Assembly (NCBI GenBank): GCA_963834715.1
Contig: CAWIDE010000021.1
Coordinates: 1 to 64,000, forward strand
DNA: 64,000 nucleotides
Direction of reading: 5' to 3'
Source of the DNA: CAVSUZ01 sp963834715
GTDB taxonomy: Bacteria; Pseudomonadota; Alphaproteobacteria; Acetobacterales; Acetobacteraceae
This document shows, piece after piece, positions 52,420 to 61,082 of this stretch. The number at the start of each line of letters is the position of its first letter. Positions within the stretch are counted from its first letter, which is position 1. The position numbers were made by a program, and so were the translations under genes. Below the pieces are notes generated by a model. That model was not told the origin of the DNA. It saw only the letters and a list, made by a program, of their open reading frames with translations, and searched no databases.

Positions 52420-52802
52420 GCCGCTTTCTGCATACCATGATCCGCGTCGGCGACCTGCAGCGGAGCGTCGATTTCTACACGAAGCTGCTAGGAATGAAGG
52501 AACTTCGGCGCAACGACGTGCCGGAGGGGAAATATACGCTCGCCTTCGTGGGCTATGGTGACGAGGCGAGTAATTCGGTCATCGAGCTGACTTATAACTA
52601 TGGGGTCGAGAAATACGAGATGGGCGCGGCCTTCGGTCACCTTGCCGTCGGCGTGCCCGATGTGGCGGCTGCCTGCGATAAGGTTCGGGCCGGCGGCGGG
52701 AAGGTGACCCGCGAGCCCGGGCCGGTGAAATTCGGCAAGACGATCATCGCGTTCGTCGAGGACCCGGACGGGTATAAGATCGAACTCATTCAGCGGTCGT
52801 AG
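52416..52802 (+). CDS. gloA: Lactoylglutathione lyase (glyoxalase I)
   Basis: Glyoxalase I converts the methylglyoxal-glutathione adduct to S-lactoylglutathione. The 128-residue protein starts SRFLHTMIRVGDLQRSVDFY, with the first metal histidine. FVGYGDEASNSVIELTYNYG, GAAFGHLAVGVPDVAAACDK and FVEDPDGYKIELIQ supply the other metal residues of the canonical His/Glu set. It overlaps lpxI by four bases. A short palindrome array follows 17 bases after its stop. Confidence 0.95.
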   Translation: MSRFLHTMIRVGDLQRSVDFYTKLLGMKELRRNDVPEGKYTLAFVGYGDEASNSVIELTYNYGVEKYEMGAAFGHLAVGVPDVAAACDKVRAGGGKVTREPGPVKFGKTIIAFVEDPDGYKIELIQRS

Positions 52803-52818
52803 CCGCCGCCTTTGGCTG

Positions 52819-52868
52819 GACCGGTACCGTTGGGGGTTTCCGGGGGTTGACAACGGTACCGTACCGAT
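52819..52868. repeat. Palindrome repeat, locus 2
   Basis: Two GGTACC cores at 52823 and 52855, 32 bp apart, sit in the same context as locus 1: GGTACCGTTGGGGGTTTC then GGGTTGACAACGGTACCGT. It lies between gloA and rmuC. Recurrence 32 kb away shows that the unit is dispersed, not a chance local duplication. Confidence 0.8.
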
Positions 52869-52952
52869 CACATGTTCAGGTCGGTGTCGCAATGACATTG
52901 ACGTCTGTCGGTATTGCCCCGAATTGGACGGGCGGACTCAAGTCAGCCTGCC

Positions 52953-54488
52953 ATGTCAGCCCTCGCCGTTTCCTACGTTGTGGCCGTGCTCGCCCTGGCC
53001 GCGGCGCTCGCCAGCTCCTTCGCTGCGTTCTGGCGCGGCCGACCGCGGTCCAGTGAGTTCGATCAGAGTATAGCCGACCGGATTACGGCACTGGAGGCGG
53101 AGGCGAGAGCTCTCCGGGAGGTAAACGCACAACTTCTGCGTGATCTGGCGGTCGAACGGGAGCGGTCGTCGCGGATACCGTCTCTGGAAGAGAGCCTTCG
53201 TGGCCAGAACGACGAGCTGAGGCGCACCGCAGAGGCGCTGCGGGTGGCTGAGCGGGAGCTGGCGGAGAAGGCAGCAACGCTGGAGGAGAAGCTTCTTATC
53301 TTCAACCAACTGCAGGAGGAACGCCTGCAAATCCAGAAGGCGTTCGCCATGGTGCGCGATGAGAATGCCGGGTTGCAGGCGAAGATCTCGGCGCTGGAGA
53401 CCGAGCTTGCGGATCAATACAAACAATCCGCTGAAAAGCTGCAGGTCCTGCTGGATGCGCGTGAGACGCTGACACGGGAGTTCAAGGTGCTGGCGAACGA
53501 TGTGCTGCAGCGTCATGGTGACGTGTTCGCGAAACAGAACAAGGAGCAGATCGACATCGTGCTGCAGCCGTTGCGTGAGAAACTGCTGGAGTTCCAGCAG
53601 GGGTTACAGAGCGCACAGACTGACAGCGCCAAGGAACGCGCTGCGCTGGCCGAGCAGATCCGCCAGCTTAGCGAAGCCAGCGCGCGGATGACGTCCGAGA
53701 CCACCAATCTGGCCCAGGCGCTGCGCGGCAATTCGCAGACCCAGGGGGCGTGGGGGGAGATGATCCTGGCTTCAATTCTGGAGCGCTCCGGCCTGCGCGC
53801 CGGTGAGGAGTATCTGACGCAGATCTCTCACACGAATGAGGAGGGGGATCGGCTGCGTCCCGATGTTATTGTTCGTCTGCCGGGTGGGCAGCATGTGGTG
53901 ATCGATTTTAAGGTCTCATTAGTAGCGTTCGAGGCGTTTGTTGCTGCCGGGACTGAGGAGGAGCGGGCGGAGCATCTGGCCCGGCACCTTGATTCTATGC
54001 GGTCCCATATCAGGCAGTTGAGCAATAAGCAGTACCATGTTGTTGCGGGCAGCAGCCTGGATTACGTGGTGATGTTCGTGCCCATCGAGGGGGCGCTTGC
54101 TGCGGCGCTGCAGGGCGACGCAGGTCTGACCGGGTTTGCGGTGCAGAATAATGTGGCTATCGCGACGCCGACGACGTTGATGATTGCGCTGCGGACGGTG
54201 GAGAGCGTGTGGAAGATCGAACGGCGGAACAGTAATGCCGAGGCGATCGCGGACCGCGCGGGGAAGATGTACGATAAGTTTGTGAGCTTTATAGAGGATC
54301 TTACAAAGCTGGGTGCGCGGTTGGAGCAAGCGCAGGGGGCTTATCGGAATGCGATGGGCAAGATAAGTACCGGGACGGGTAATTTGGCGGGGCAGTTCGA
54401 ACGGTTGAAGGAGTTGGGGGCGCGGGCGAGTAAGAGCCTTCCGGCGGGGCTGGTTGGGGAGGAGGTGGAGCAGGGGGTTGGGGAGTAA
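52953..54488 (+). CDS. rmuC: DNA recombination protein RmuC
   Basis: RmuC is linked to control of recombination at inverted repeats and carries a nuclease-like core. The 511-residue protein has an N-terminal membrane span (ALAVSYVVAVLALAAALASS). A long coiled coil follows, about residues 30-230 (ALEAEARALREVNAQLLRDL and further heptads). The conserved core has QGAWGEMILASILERSGLRA, RLRPDVIVRLPGGQHVVIDF and VIDFKVSL. The open frame begins at 52914; ATG 52953 marks the membrane segment start. The palindrome array lies 85 bases upstream. Confidence 0.93.
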   Translation: MSALAVSYVVAVLALAAALASSFAAFWRGRPRSSEFDQSIADRITALEAEARALREVNAQLLRDLAVERERSSRIPSLEESLRGQNDELRRTAEALRVAERELAEKAATLEEKLLIFNQLQEERLQIQKAFAMVRDENAGLQAKISALETELADQYKQSAEKLQVLLDARETLTREFKVLANDVLQRHGDVFAKQNKEQIDIVLQPLREKLLEFQQGLQSAQTDSAKERAALAEQIRQLSEASARMTSETTNLAQALRGNSQTQGAWGEMILASILERSGLRAGEEYLTQISHTNEEGDRLRPDVIVRLPGGQHVVIDFKVSLVAFEAFVAAGTEEERAEHLARHLDSMRSHIRQLSNKQYHVVAGSSLDYVVMFVPIEGALAAALQGDAGLTGFAVQNNVAIATPTTLMIALRTVESVWKIERRNSNAEAIADRAGKMYDKFVSFIEDLTKLGARLEQAQGAYRNAMGKISTGTGNLAGQFERLKELGARASKSLPAGLVGEEVEQGVGE

Positions 54489-54767
54489 GTGCGAGTTGGT
54501 TGCTCTGGGCCAGCGGGGGGATACACGAGAACGTAAGAAAGTAAGGTTTTGCGCAGATTGCAGCGGACGCACGCGGATGGACGCAGGTAGATCATTCAGG
54601 TAGGTTAGCACCTACGTGAATCCGAGTATCCGCTTTTATCTGTCACGAGACACCTCAACCCGAGCCGATCTGGCTCAGTGCCTGACTGGACAGCCCCGGT
54701 CGGGCCCCCATAGCGCGATCGCTGATCATCCGTCATCATCCGCCGACTGGGCCAGTGAGGAGGGGGG

Positions 54768-55829
54768 ATGCCATCTGTTATTCCACAGCCAGTCATCGCG
54801 CAGCTTACGCGCGCTGCGATTTTTCTTGCCGTGATGGTGAACCCCGAGCCGGAACATCGCGCTGCCGTGCGGGTGTTTTGCACTGAGCTGGCCAGCCTTC
54901 TGCGCGCGGTGGGTTTCCGCGACCTCGATGGCCACCTGTCATGTGTCATGGCGTTTGGCTCGGATGCCTGGGACCGGCTGTTCGGGCCGCCGCGGCCAAA
55001 AGAATTGCATCCGTTCCGCGAGATCCGTGGTCGCCATCATGCCGTCTCGACGCCGGGCGATATCCTGTTCCACATCCGTGCCACGCGCATGGACTTGTGC
55101 TTCGAACTGGCGACCCAGATCATGTCCCGGCTCGGCGGTGCAGTGTCCACGGTGGACGGAGTGCACGGTTTCAATTACTTCGATGATCGCGATCTGATCG
55201 GTTTCGTCGACGGGACGGAGAACCCCACGGAACAGGCCGCGATCGACGCTACCATCATCGGCGAAGAGGACGCGGCCTTTGCGGGCGGAAGCTACGTAAT
55301 CGTGCAGAAGTATCTTCATGATCTGCACGGGTGGAATGCGCTGCCCGTCGAGGCACAAGAGAGGATCATCGGTCGAACCAAACTCTCCGACATCGAACTG
55401 GATGATGCCGCAAAGCCGACCTCTGCTCATAATTCATTGACGACCGTCATAGAAAACGGAAAGCAGCTAGAGATTTTGCGTGACAACATGCCGTTCGGCG
55501 ATGTGGGAAAGGGAGAGTTCGGCACCTATTTCATCGGCTATGCCCGGTCCCCGCAAAGGATCGAGCAGATGCTGGTGAACATGTTCGTCGGCCGGCCGCC
55601 GGGCAACTACGACCGGCTGCTGGACTACAGCCGCGCCGTCACCGGCACGCTGTTTTTCGTGCCGTCCGCGACGTTTCTGGAGAATGTCGCGGCCAGCGAG
55701 GCGGCCCCGTCGCCTACCACTCCGTCCTCCGATGAACGGGAGGTTGAGGCCGCATCCGGCTCGCGGCTGCGGTCCCCTGATGGTTCGCTCGGCATCGGTT
55801 CATTGAAGGGAGAGCCTGGACATGAATAA
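54768..55829 (+). CDS. Dye-decolorizing peroxidase with encapsulin-targeting tail
   Basis: This heme peroxidase of the DyP family has 353 residues. The core has the GFVDGTENPTEQAA motif (catalytic Asp of GxxDG) and PTSAHNSLTTV, with the proximal histidine region. FGTYFIGYARSPQRIEQMLV and TGTLFFVPSATFL complete it. From about residue 315 a flexible Ser/Glu linker leads to DGSLGIGSLKG, the targeting peptide that docks cargo inside encapsulin shells. GAGGAGGGGGG precedes the ATG. The stop overlaps the start of the encapsulin gene by eight bases, a standard cargo-shell pair. Confidence 0.95.
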   Translation: MPSVIPQPVIAQLTRAAIFLAVMVNPEPEHRAAVRVFCTELASLLRAVGFRDLDGHLSCVMAFGSDAWDRLFGPPRPKELHPFREIRGRHHAVSTPGDILFHIRATRMDLCFELATQIMSRLGGAVSTVDGVHGFNYFDDRDLIGFVDGTENPTEQAAIDATIIGEEDAAFAGGSYVIVQKYLHDLHGWNALPVEAQERIIGRTKLSDIELDDAAKPTSAHNSLTTVIENGKQLEILRDNMPFGDVGKGEFGTYFIGYARSPQRIEQMLVNMFVGRPPGNYDRLLDYSRAVTGTLFFVPSATFLENVAASEAAPSPTTPSSDEREVEAASGSRLRSPDGSLGIGSLKGEPGHE

Positions 55830-56629
55830 TCTACATCGGGAGCTCGCTCCGATTTCTGACATGGCATGGGCCCAGATCGAAGAGGAGGCGTCCCGCACCC
55901 TCAAGCGCCACCTAGCGGCACGGCATGTGGTGGATGTCCAAGGCCCAAAGGGTGTCGAGTTCTCAGCCGCCGGCACCGGTCATCTCCGGCAGATCGGGAC
56001 GCCTGGCGACGGGATTCAGGCCACGCAACGCGAGGTGAAGGCGCTCGTGGAACTGCGTGTTCCGTTCGAACTGGCGCGCCAAGCGATTGACGATGTGGAA
56101 CGCGGCGCAAATGATTTCGGACTGGTCGCCGGTGAAGGATGCTGCGCGCAAAATGGCTTTTGCCGAAGATCGCGCCGTGTTCGAGGGGTACGCGCCGGCC
56201 GGGATCCAAGGCGTTCGTCAAGGCACCAGCAACCCGGTGTTGACGCTGCCTGCCGACGTAAAGGCGTATCCAGATGCGGTGGAGCAGGCGGTGAGTCAAT
56301 TGCGCCTCTCCGGTGTCAACGGTCCCTACGCTCTCCTGTTGGGTGCGGAACAGTACACCGCCGTCAGTGGAGCCAGCAATGATGGCTACCCGGTTCTGCG
56401 GCATATCCGGCGACTTGTAGACGGCGAGATCGTTTGGGCCCCAGCCCTTGAGGGAGGCGTGGCGGTATCCACTCGTGGTGGCGATTTTGAGCTACACATC
56501 GGCCAAGACATCTCCATCGGCTATCTAAGCCATACTGAAACCGCCGTCCGGCTGTACCTGCAAGAGACCTTCACTTTCCTGCTGCTGACGGCAGAGGCTG
56601 CCGTGGTGCTAGCGCCTCCGAGCAAATAA
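55822..56629 (+). pseudogene. Encapsulin shell protein, frameshifted
   Basis: This family-1 (linocin-like, HK97-fold) encapsulin occupies two frames. The first reads MNNLHRELAPISDMAWAQIE through VELRVPFELARQAIDDVERG. The second continues SDWSPVKDAARKMAFAEDRA, YALLLGAEQYTAVSGASNDG and LHIGQDISIGYLSHTETAVR, to the stop at 56629. One extra T in GATTTCGG near 56114 accounts for the shift. Corrected, the protein would be 268 residues, normal for the family. As it stands, only a ~100-residue N-terminal piece plus a wrong tail is made and no shell should form. Confidence 0.88.
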
Positions 56630-56901
56630 GGATTTGGCAGCCGACAACGAAGCTGCCGCACTATTTTTCTTTTATGCGGAGCAAAGTTTTCGCGGTCTCG
56701 CGCAGCAGAGCTCGATCAGGCGCCATCCACAAATACCGTCAGCAACTCTGCACAGGCGGCACCACGCCGACGGGCGGCGGTTGGTAAGCCCGGCACAGAG
56801 CGAAATGGTCAGCGGCCGATGCACCACCCTCGTCGTCGACACATTCGCGAAGTTGCCCGGCAAAGCGTCAACGACTCGTCGGCCTTGGTCAGTACCAGCG
56901 G

Positions 56902-57603
56902 TTACCAAAGGCGCGGCAAGAGCCTATAACGTGTTCGGCGTGCATAGTGGGCATAGCCGGACAGTTCGGCGCGCAGCAGGCCATCCTCCAGTCCCGTTCG
57001 GACGACCAGCAGCGCGATCGCCAAGGCAGCCGGCAGCAAGGCCCACCAGGAGGCGAGTGCGAGCGGAATTGCGATGAACAGTGCTATCGCCGCACTGTAG
57101 CCGGGATGACGGACGAATCTGTACGGCCCAGACGTAATCACCTGCTGCCCGCGCTCCTTCTGGATGCGGACGCCTGGCTCGAAGAACGGATTGACGGCCT
57201 GAGCCCAGGTCGTGACGGCGATGCCGCCGATAAGCAGGACATAGCCAACCAGAACGACCCATGGCGGTACTTCCGACCATCCCATCCGGCCGGCGTCGAG
57301 CGTCGCGATCGGGATTTCAGCGACCATAACCGGGAGCATGACCGCGAGCAGAATCAGGTCCCATTTCTTAGTGCCCGGTTGGAACCGACTGCGGGCGCGG
57401 TAGATTATCGGATTCACGCGCGCTAGGAGCAGCGCAGAAAGGCCGAAGGCCGCGACAAGGACCGTGATGAAGATCCAGCCGGGAGTCCAATCGATCCTGC
57501 CTGTTGGGAGGAAGACCAGAGCAATAAGGGTCAGCGGCGAGCCTATACCGTAGAGGATTGCCTTGGTGGGCGACATCGGCTTTGGATCGACAGCGGGAGC
57601 CAT
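56902..57603 (-). CDS. Isoprenylcysteine carboxyl methyltransferase-like membrane protein
   Basis: This 233-residue protein has about six hydrophobic segments and the ICMT/PEMT C-terminal signature GQQVITSGPYRFVRHPGYSA. It is followed by EDGLLRAELSGYAHYARRTR, which binds S-adenosylmethionine in related enzymes. The substrate in bacteria is generally unknown. The frame extends to 58035, but ATG 57603 has AAGGA eight bases upstream and precedes the membrane region. It lies 80 bases after the small membrane-protein gene and is probably in the same MarR/GbsR-controlled unit. Confidence 0.85.
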   Translation of the reverse strand: MAPAVDPKPMSPTKAILYGIGSPLTLIALVFLPTGRIDWTPGWIFITVLVAAFGLSALLLARVNPIIYRARSRFQPGTKKWDLILLAVMLPVMVAEIPIATLDAGRMGWSEVPPWVVLVGYVLLIGGIAVTTWAQAVNPFFEPGVRIQKERGQQVITSGPYRFVRHPGYSAAIALFIAIPLALASWWALLPAALAIALLVVRTGLEDGLLRAELSGYAHYARRTRYRLLPRLW

Positions 57604-57683
57604 CGACTGTGTCCTTTCAACCTCCCCGCAGACTGAGAGCATAGAGGTGCTGGCGGCTTCCCCGATACTGGTCCGGAGTGGGT

Positions 57684-57962
57684 CTATGCGGTAGGCCGGT
57701 TGCGGAAGAACCACCCGAAATACAGACAGACAAGAAAGAGCACAAAGTGGATCGTGCCACGCACGGCGCTGAGCTCGGGCGACTGGACGGCGCTGGTCCA
57801 CATCAGCGGGATCGGGATCCTTGCCAAGCAGAAATAGAATTGCATCCCGCTGCTGACGAAGAACGCGCCGGCGAGGAATTTGCGGTACTCGCGGTATCGC
57901 ACTGCGACGTATAGCGTCGGCGGCCCGACAATGATGATCGCGGCAAGGAGATAGGGAAGCAT
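57684..57962 (-). CDS. Small membrane protein, function unknown
   Basis: This 92-residue protein has hydrophobic segments at about residues 3-20 (PYLLAAIIIVGPPTLYVAV), 28-48 and 68-86 (TIHFVLFLVCLYFGWFFRN). AGGAGG lies nine bases upstream of the ATG. I do not recognise a family. It is divergent from the MarR/GbsR-like regulator, and an 8-bp inverted repeat lies between the two starts, suggesting control by that regulator. Confidence 0.75.
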   Translation of the reverse strand: MLPYLLAAIIIVGPPTLYVAVRYREYRKFLAGAFFVSSGMQFYFCLARIPIPLMWTSAVQSPELSAVRGTIHFVLFLVCLYFGWFFRNRPTA

Positions 57963-58008
57963 GGGTCTTCCTCCTGGGCTCGCGCTTGCCGCCAGCCTCT
58001 GGTTCAGT

Positions 58009-58030
58009 ATATTCGGAGTATGCCGAATAT
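58009..58030. promoter_or_regulatory. Operator ATATTCGG-N6-CCGAATAT
   Basis: A perfect 8-bp inverted repeat lies 47 bases from the small membrane-protein start and overlaps the first possible regulator codons (ATG 58020). Its size suits a MarR-like dimer. If the regulator starts at the second ATG (58029), the site lies just before its coding sequence and could repress both directions. Confidence 0.65.
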
Positions 58031-58484
58031 GTCAAATAGGTCGGGCAAGGACAGGCAGCGCTTCGTGGAGGACGTGGCTCGGCTGCTCATACCTTGGGGT
58101 GTTCCGCCCGTCGCCGCCCGGCTCTACGGGTACCTGCTGCTCTGCCCCAGCCCCGTCAGCCTCGACCAGATCACGGAGGACCTCGGGATCAGCAAGAGCA
58201 GCGCAAGCGTGGCTGCGCGGCTCTTGGAGAGCTACACGCTGTCGCGCCGTCATCGCGAGCCTGGAACGAAGCGCGCGCTTTACGCCGTGGCGGACGATTA
58301 TGAGAACATGATCCGGCAACAGAACCGCCTGCTTGAAACGTTGGCCGATCAGCTGAACGCTGGAGCCGGAATTGTCTCGTCCAAGGGGGTAGGCGCGCGC
58401 CTCGCGGAAATGGCTGAGTTCTATCAGCTAATGCGGAGCGCCATGGAGGACGCTATACGCCGCTGGAAACGCGGCAATAGGTAA
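58029..58484 (+). CDS. MarR/GbsR-like transcriptional regulator
   Basis: This protein has about 151 residues and a winged helix-turn-helix: YGYLLLCPSPVSLDQITEDL, then GISKSSASVAARLLESYTLS as the recognition region, then REPGTKRALYAVADDYENMI as the wing. The C-terminal part is a long dimerising helix. This is the GbsR-like branch of the MarR superfamily. Two ATGs are in frame (58020 and 58029). GGAG ends only two bases before the first and ten before the second, so the second is favoured. It is divergent from two membrane-protein genes that it may control. Confidence 0.85.
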   Translation: MSNRSGKDRQRFVEDVARLLIPWGVPPVAARLYGYLLLCPSPVSLDQITEDLGISKSSASVAARLLESYTLSRRHREPGTKRALYAVADDYENMIRQQNRLLETLADQLNAGAGIVSSKGVGARLAEMAEFYQLMRSAMEDAIRRWKRGNR

Positions 58485-58849
58485 AGAACGGGATAAAGCC
58501 CAGCCCGGCAGTGAAGAGCTGCGCCGGTCTTCGTGACGAGTTGAAAGTGGAGAAGCGCCCATTCCGTCCTCCAGTATTCCCCCTCACTCCCACTCGATTA
58601 TTCTGAGTGATCATAACGCATTGAATTCCGACCAAAAATTTTTCCTGCACACGCCGAAGAACCGTCTCTCCGATCCGTCAGAAATTTCCACCCTTGAATT
58701 CAAAGGAGAATTTTGCCGATTCAGAATTTGCTCGGTTTCAGCGACTATCGGCATCGATCGGTCGATCATCTTGAATTCATGGAGCGCGCAGGGGTCACGT
58801 TTCACGGGAAAAATACCGTTACGCGGAAGCCACCCAGCGCCCGCGGACG
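58485..58849. other. Stretch with no intact gene
   Basis: AT-richer than its neighbours. Plus-strand frames are short. The minus strand continues out of the hydrolase remnant into sequence without family resemblance. No hairpin terminator or promoter stood out. Confidence 0.4.
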
Positions 58850-59169
58850 GCGGCCTGTCGCCCGAAAACGTGTAGAATTGGTAGCGGAAGGTGACACGCA
58901 GGTCGCGCCCTAGCCCCGCCTCCGCCTCGGGAGTTTGGAGGAAGAGCTGGTAGAACACCGCATTCTCGGTCCGCGGCATGAGCATCGTCGGTGGCCCCGA
59001 GTCGCCAAACCCCCGCGAGCGGAACGGCGGGCTGAGAGCGATGACGGCCCGGAAGATGTCGGGGCGCAGAAGCGCCGCTTGCCATGCTATCGCGGCGCCG
59101 ATGTCCGTGGCCGGCGATCACCGCTTGCTTAGCACCCAGAGCATCGACGACACCCACGATATCGGTCAT
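58850..59169 (-). pseudogene. Epoxide-hydrolase-like alpha/beta hydrolase remnant
   Basis: The middle of an alpha/beta hydrolase is split over two minus-strand frames. The first reads MTDIVGVVDALGAKQAVIAG then H, with the nucleophile elbow region. The second resumes after one extra base (CACGGACATC) with IGAAIAWQAALLRPDIF-like residues, continues to NAVFYQLFLQTPEAEAGLGR and ends near YTFSGDRP. Both the N-terminal oxyanion region and the C-terminal His domain are missing. The 5' end abuts the GlxA-type regulator gene, so it was probably truncated by rearrangement. Confidence 0.75.
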
Positions 59170-59191
59170 CTCTAGCTGGACAAAGGCAATT

Positions 59192-60184
59192 TCAAAACGT
59201 GAAGCGAGAACGGTAGTCTTGCGGCGTGACGGCGAGCAGGCGCAGGAAGCTGCGGCGCATAGTTTCCTCCGAGCCGAAGCCGCAACGCTGCGCGATACGC
59301 TTGACCGGCGTGCGTGACTCTGAAAGCAGACGCCGCGCCGCTTCCACTCTCAGCCGCTCAATGGCGCGGGCCGGCGTCTGACCGGTTGCCTGCGCATAGT
59401 GCCGGCTGAAGCTGCGCTCGCTCATGCCCGCCTGATCGGCCAGGACCGAAAGCGAAAGGTCACCGCCCAGATGGCTGTTGATCCAGTCGTGAAGTGCGCC
59501 GAACCTGTCGTCGGCTGCCTGCAAGGCCAGGGCGGCACTGAATTGTGCCTGTCCGCCGGGGCGCTTGAGGAAAACGACGAGGTAGCGGGCCACGGCGAGC
59601 GCCACGGAACGGCCGAGGTCCTCTTCCACGAGTGCCAACGCCAGATCGATCCCGGCCGTCACCCCGGCCGAAGTCCACACTGGACCGTCGCACACGAAGA
59701 TCGGATCAGGCTCGACATGCACGGCAGGAAAGCGCTGGGCCAGCTTGGTGCAGTACTTCCAGTGGGTCGCCGCGCGGCGGCCGTCCAGTACGCCCGCAGC
59801 AGCGAGCAGGAATGCGCCGGTGCAAACAGAGGCGACGCGACGCGCCCGGGTCGCACGCTGCCGAACCCAGTCGACCAGCACCGGGTTCTTGGCTGCCGCC
59901 TCGGCCCGCTCGCCACCTGCGACGAGCAACGTATCGAGCGCCTCGCCGCCTTTGGTGAGCGGACCAGCCACAAGCGTCACCCCGGCAGAAGCTGTCGCGC
60001 CTTTGCCGTCTTGCGCCACGACTTTGAGCCGATAGGGCGGCGTGCCTCCCGCGTTGACGACAAGATCATTGGCGGAGGCGAACACCTGAACCGGCCCAGT
60101 AACATCGAGCAACTGCACCGCCGGGTAGGTAAGCACGTCGATAACCCGGACCGCGTTTGGCGAGGAGCGAGGGGATTTTGGCAT
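59192..60184 (-). CDS. GlxA/FtrA-family AraC-type regulator
   Basis: This regulator has an N-terminal DJ-1/PfpI-like domain (about residues 10-190; VDWVRQRATRARRVASVCTG carries the nucleophile-elbow cysteine). The C-terminal AraC helix-turn-helix pair is LSLSVLADQAGMSERSFSRH and VKRIAQRCGFGSEETMRRSF. It probably senses a small metabolite. ATG 60184 gives 330 residues; GTG 60223 would add 13. It is divergent from another DJ-1/PfpI gene only 65 bases away, which it may control. Confidence 0.9.
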   Translation of the reverse strand: MPKSPRSSPNAVRVIDVLTYPAVQLLDVTGPVQVFASANDLVVNAGGTPPYRLKVVAQDGKGATASAGVTLVAGPLTKGGEALDTLLVAGGERAEAAAKNPVLVDWVRQRATRARRVASVCTGAFLLAAAGVLDGRRAATHWKYCTKLAQRFPAVHVEPDPIFVCDGPVWTSAGVTAGIDLALALVEEDLGRSVALAVARYLVVFLKRPGGQAQFSAALALQAADDRFGALHDWINSHLGGDLSLSVLADQAGMSERSFSRHYAQATGQTPARAIERLRVEAARRLLSESRTPVKRIAQRCGFGSEETMRRSFLRLLAVTPQDYRSRFTF

Positions 60185-60249
60185 TTCCGCCAAACCATGC
60201 CGGGCCAGGTTCGCCTTGTCCACTGCTGATCTTGCGCCGGGAGATGACC

Positions 60250-60972
60250 ATGATTCCGCATGATACTCACCTGCATATCGGCTCCCTCCTGTTCGAGGGC
60301 ATCGATCAGATCGACCTGACAGGACCGTTCGAGGTGCTGTCGCGCATCCCGAACGCGACTTATCGCATCTACGGCAAGACCGCAGCGCCTGTTCGCGACC
60401 TGAAAGGATTGCGGCTTACGCCTGATGCTCCCCTGGCGGATGCGCCGCCGCTGGATGTCCTCCATGTGCCGGGCGGCTACGGCCAGGAGGCCTTGATGGA
60501 AGACGCCGAAGTGCTGGGCTGGATCCGGCAGCAGGCGTCAGGCGCATGCAGCATTTTCTCGGTGTGCACGGGCGCCCTAATCTGCGGCGCGGCGGGCCTG
60601 CTTAAGGGACGCCGGGCGACGACCCACTGGTCGGCGTTTCACCTGTTGCCGTTCTTCGGCGCGATCCCCGTCAATGAACGGGTGGTCGTCGATGGCGCCT
60701 GGGTCTTTGCCGCCGGTGTCACGGCCGGCATCGACGGTGCCCTGCGCCTCGCCGCCGAGTTGCGCGGCGACGAGGCCGCACAGGCCATCCAGCTTCACAT
60801 GGTCTATGCGCCGGAACCGCCCTTCGACAGCGGCACACCGGAGACCGCGCCGGCCGCGATATTGGATGAAGCGCGGCGATCGGTGCGGCCCATCACGGCG
60901 CAGCGGGAACAAACCGCGCGGCGTGTCGCCGCCAAACTCAACCTCGCCGTTCCAGCCGTGGGCAGAGAATGA
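60250..60972 (+). CDS. DJ-1/PfpI family protein (isonitrile hydratase-like)
   Basis: This 240-residue single-domain DJ-1/PfpI protein resembles isonitrile hydratase, which turns isonitriles into N-substituted formamides. LFEGIDQIDLTGPFEVLSRI opens the domain, and the cysteine nucleophile lies in GACSIFSVCTGALICGAAGL. RATTHWSAFHLLPFFGAIPV and TAGIDGALRLAAELRGDEAA follow, as in that family. Of two in-frame ATGs, 60250 is favoured because GGGAG lies six bases before it, while 60244 abuts it. It starts a plus-strand run with an AhpD-like and a hydrolase gene. Confidence 0.9.
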   Translation: MIPHDTHLHIGSLLFEGIDQIDLTGPFEVLSRIPNATYRIYGKTAAPVRDLKGLRLTPDAPLADAPPLDVLHVPGGYGQEALMEDAEVLGWIRQQASGACSIFSVCTGALICGAAGLLKGRRATTHWSAFHLLPFFGAIPVNERVVVDGAWVFAAGVTAGIDGALRLAAELRGDEAAQAIQLHMVYAPEPPFDSGTPETAPAAILDEARRSVRPITAQREQTARRVAAKLNLAVPAVGRE

Positions 60973-61082
60973 TCTCGCCGGCGCCAGGCTGATTTGGCGA
61001 AAATCGAGGGTTTATTGGCGTGCTCGCCAACGGCCTCATCGCCAGATTGACGCACAATCGACGTCAACAAGGATTGACCCAC

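Noticed and set aside
54489..54767. Possible gene or RNA between rmuC and the peroxidase gene
   Set aside because: Only short frames and a loose GCAGATTGCAGCGGACGCACG-type intergenic pattern. No structured RNA was recognised.
56105..56120. Programmed frameshift in the encapsulin gene
   Set aside because: The local sequence AAATGATTTCGG is not a known slippery heptamer, and no downstream stem or internal ribosome-binding site stands out. A plain one-base insertion is simpler.
56630..56901. Plus-strand frame after encapsulin (up to 147 codons)
   Set aside because: It runs antisense into the methyltransferase gene, is Arg/Pro/His-rich and shows no family resemblance.
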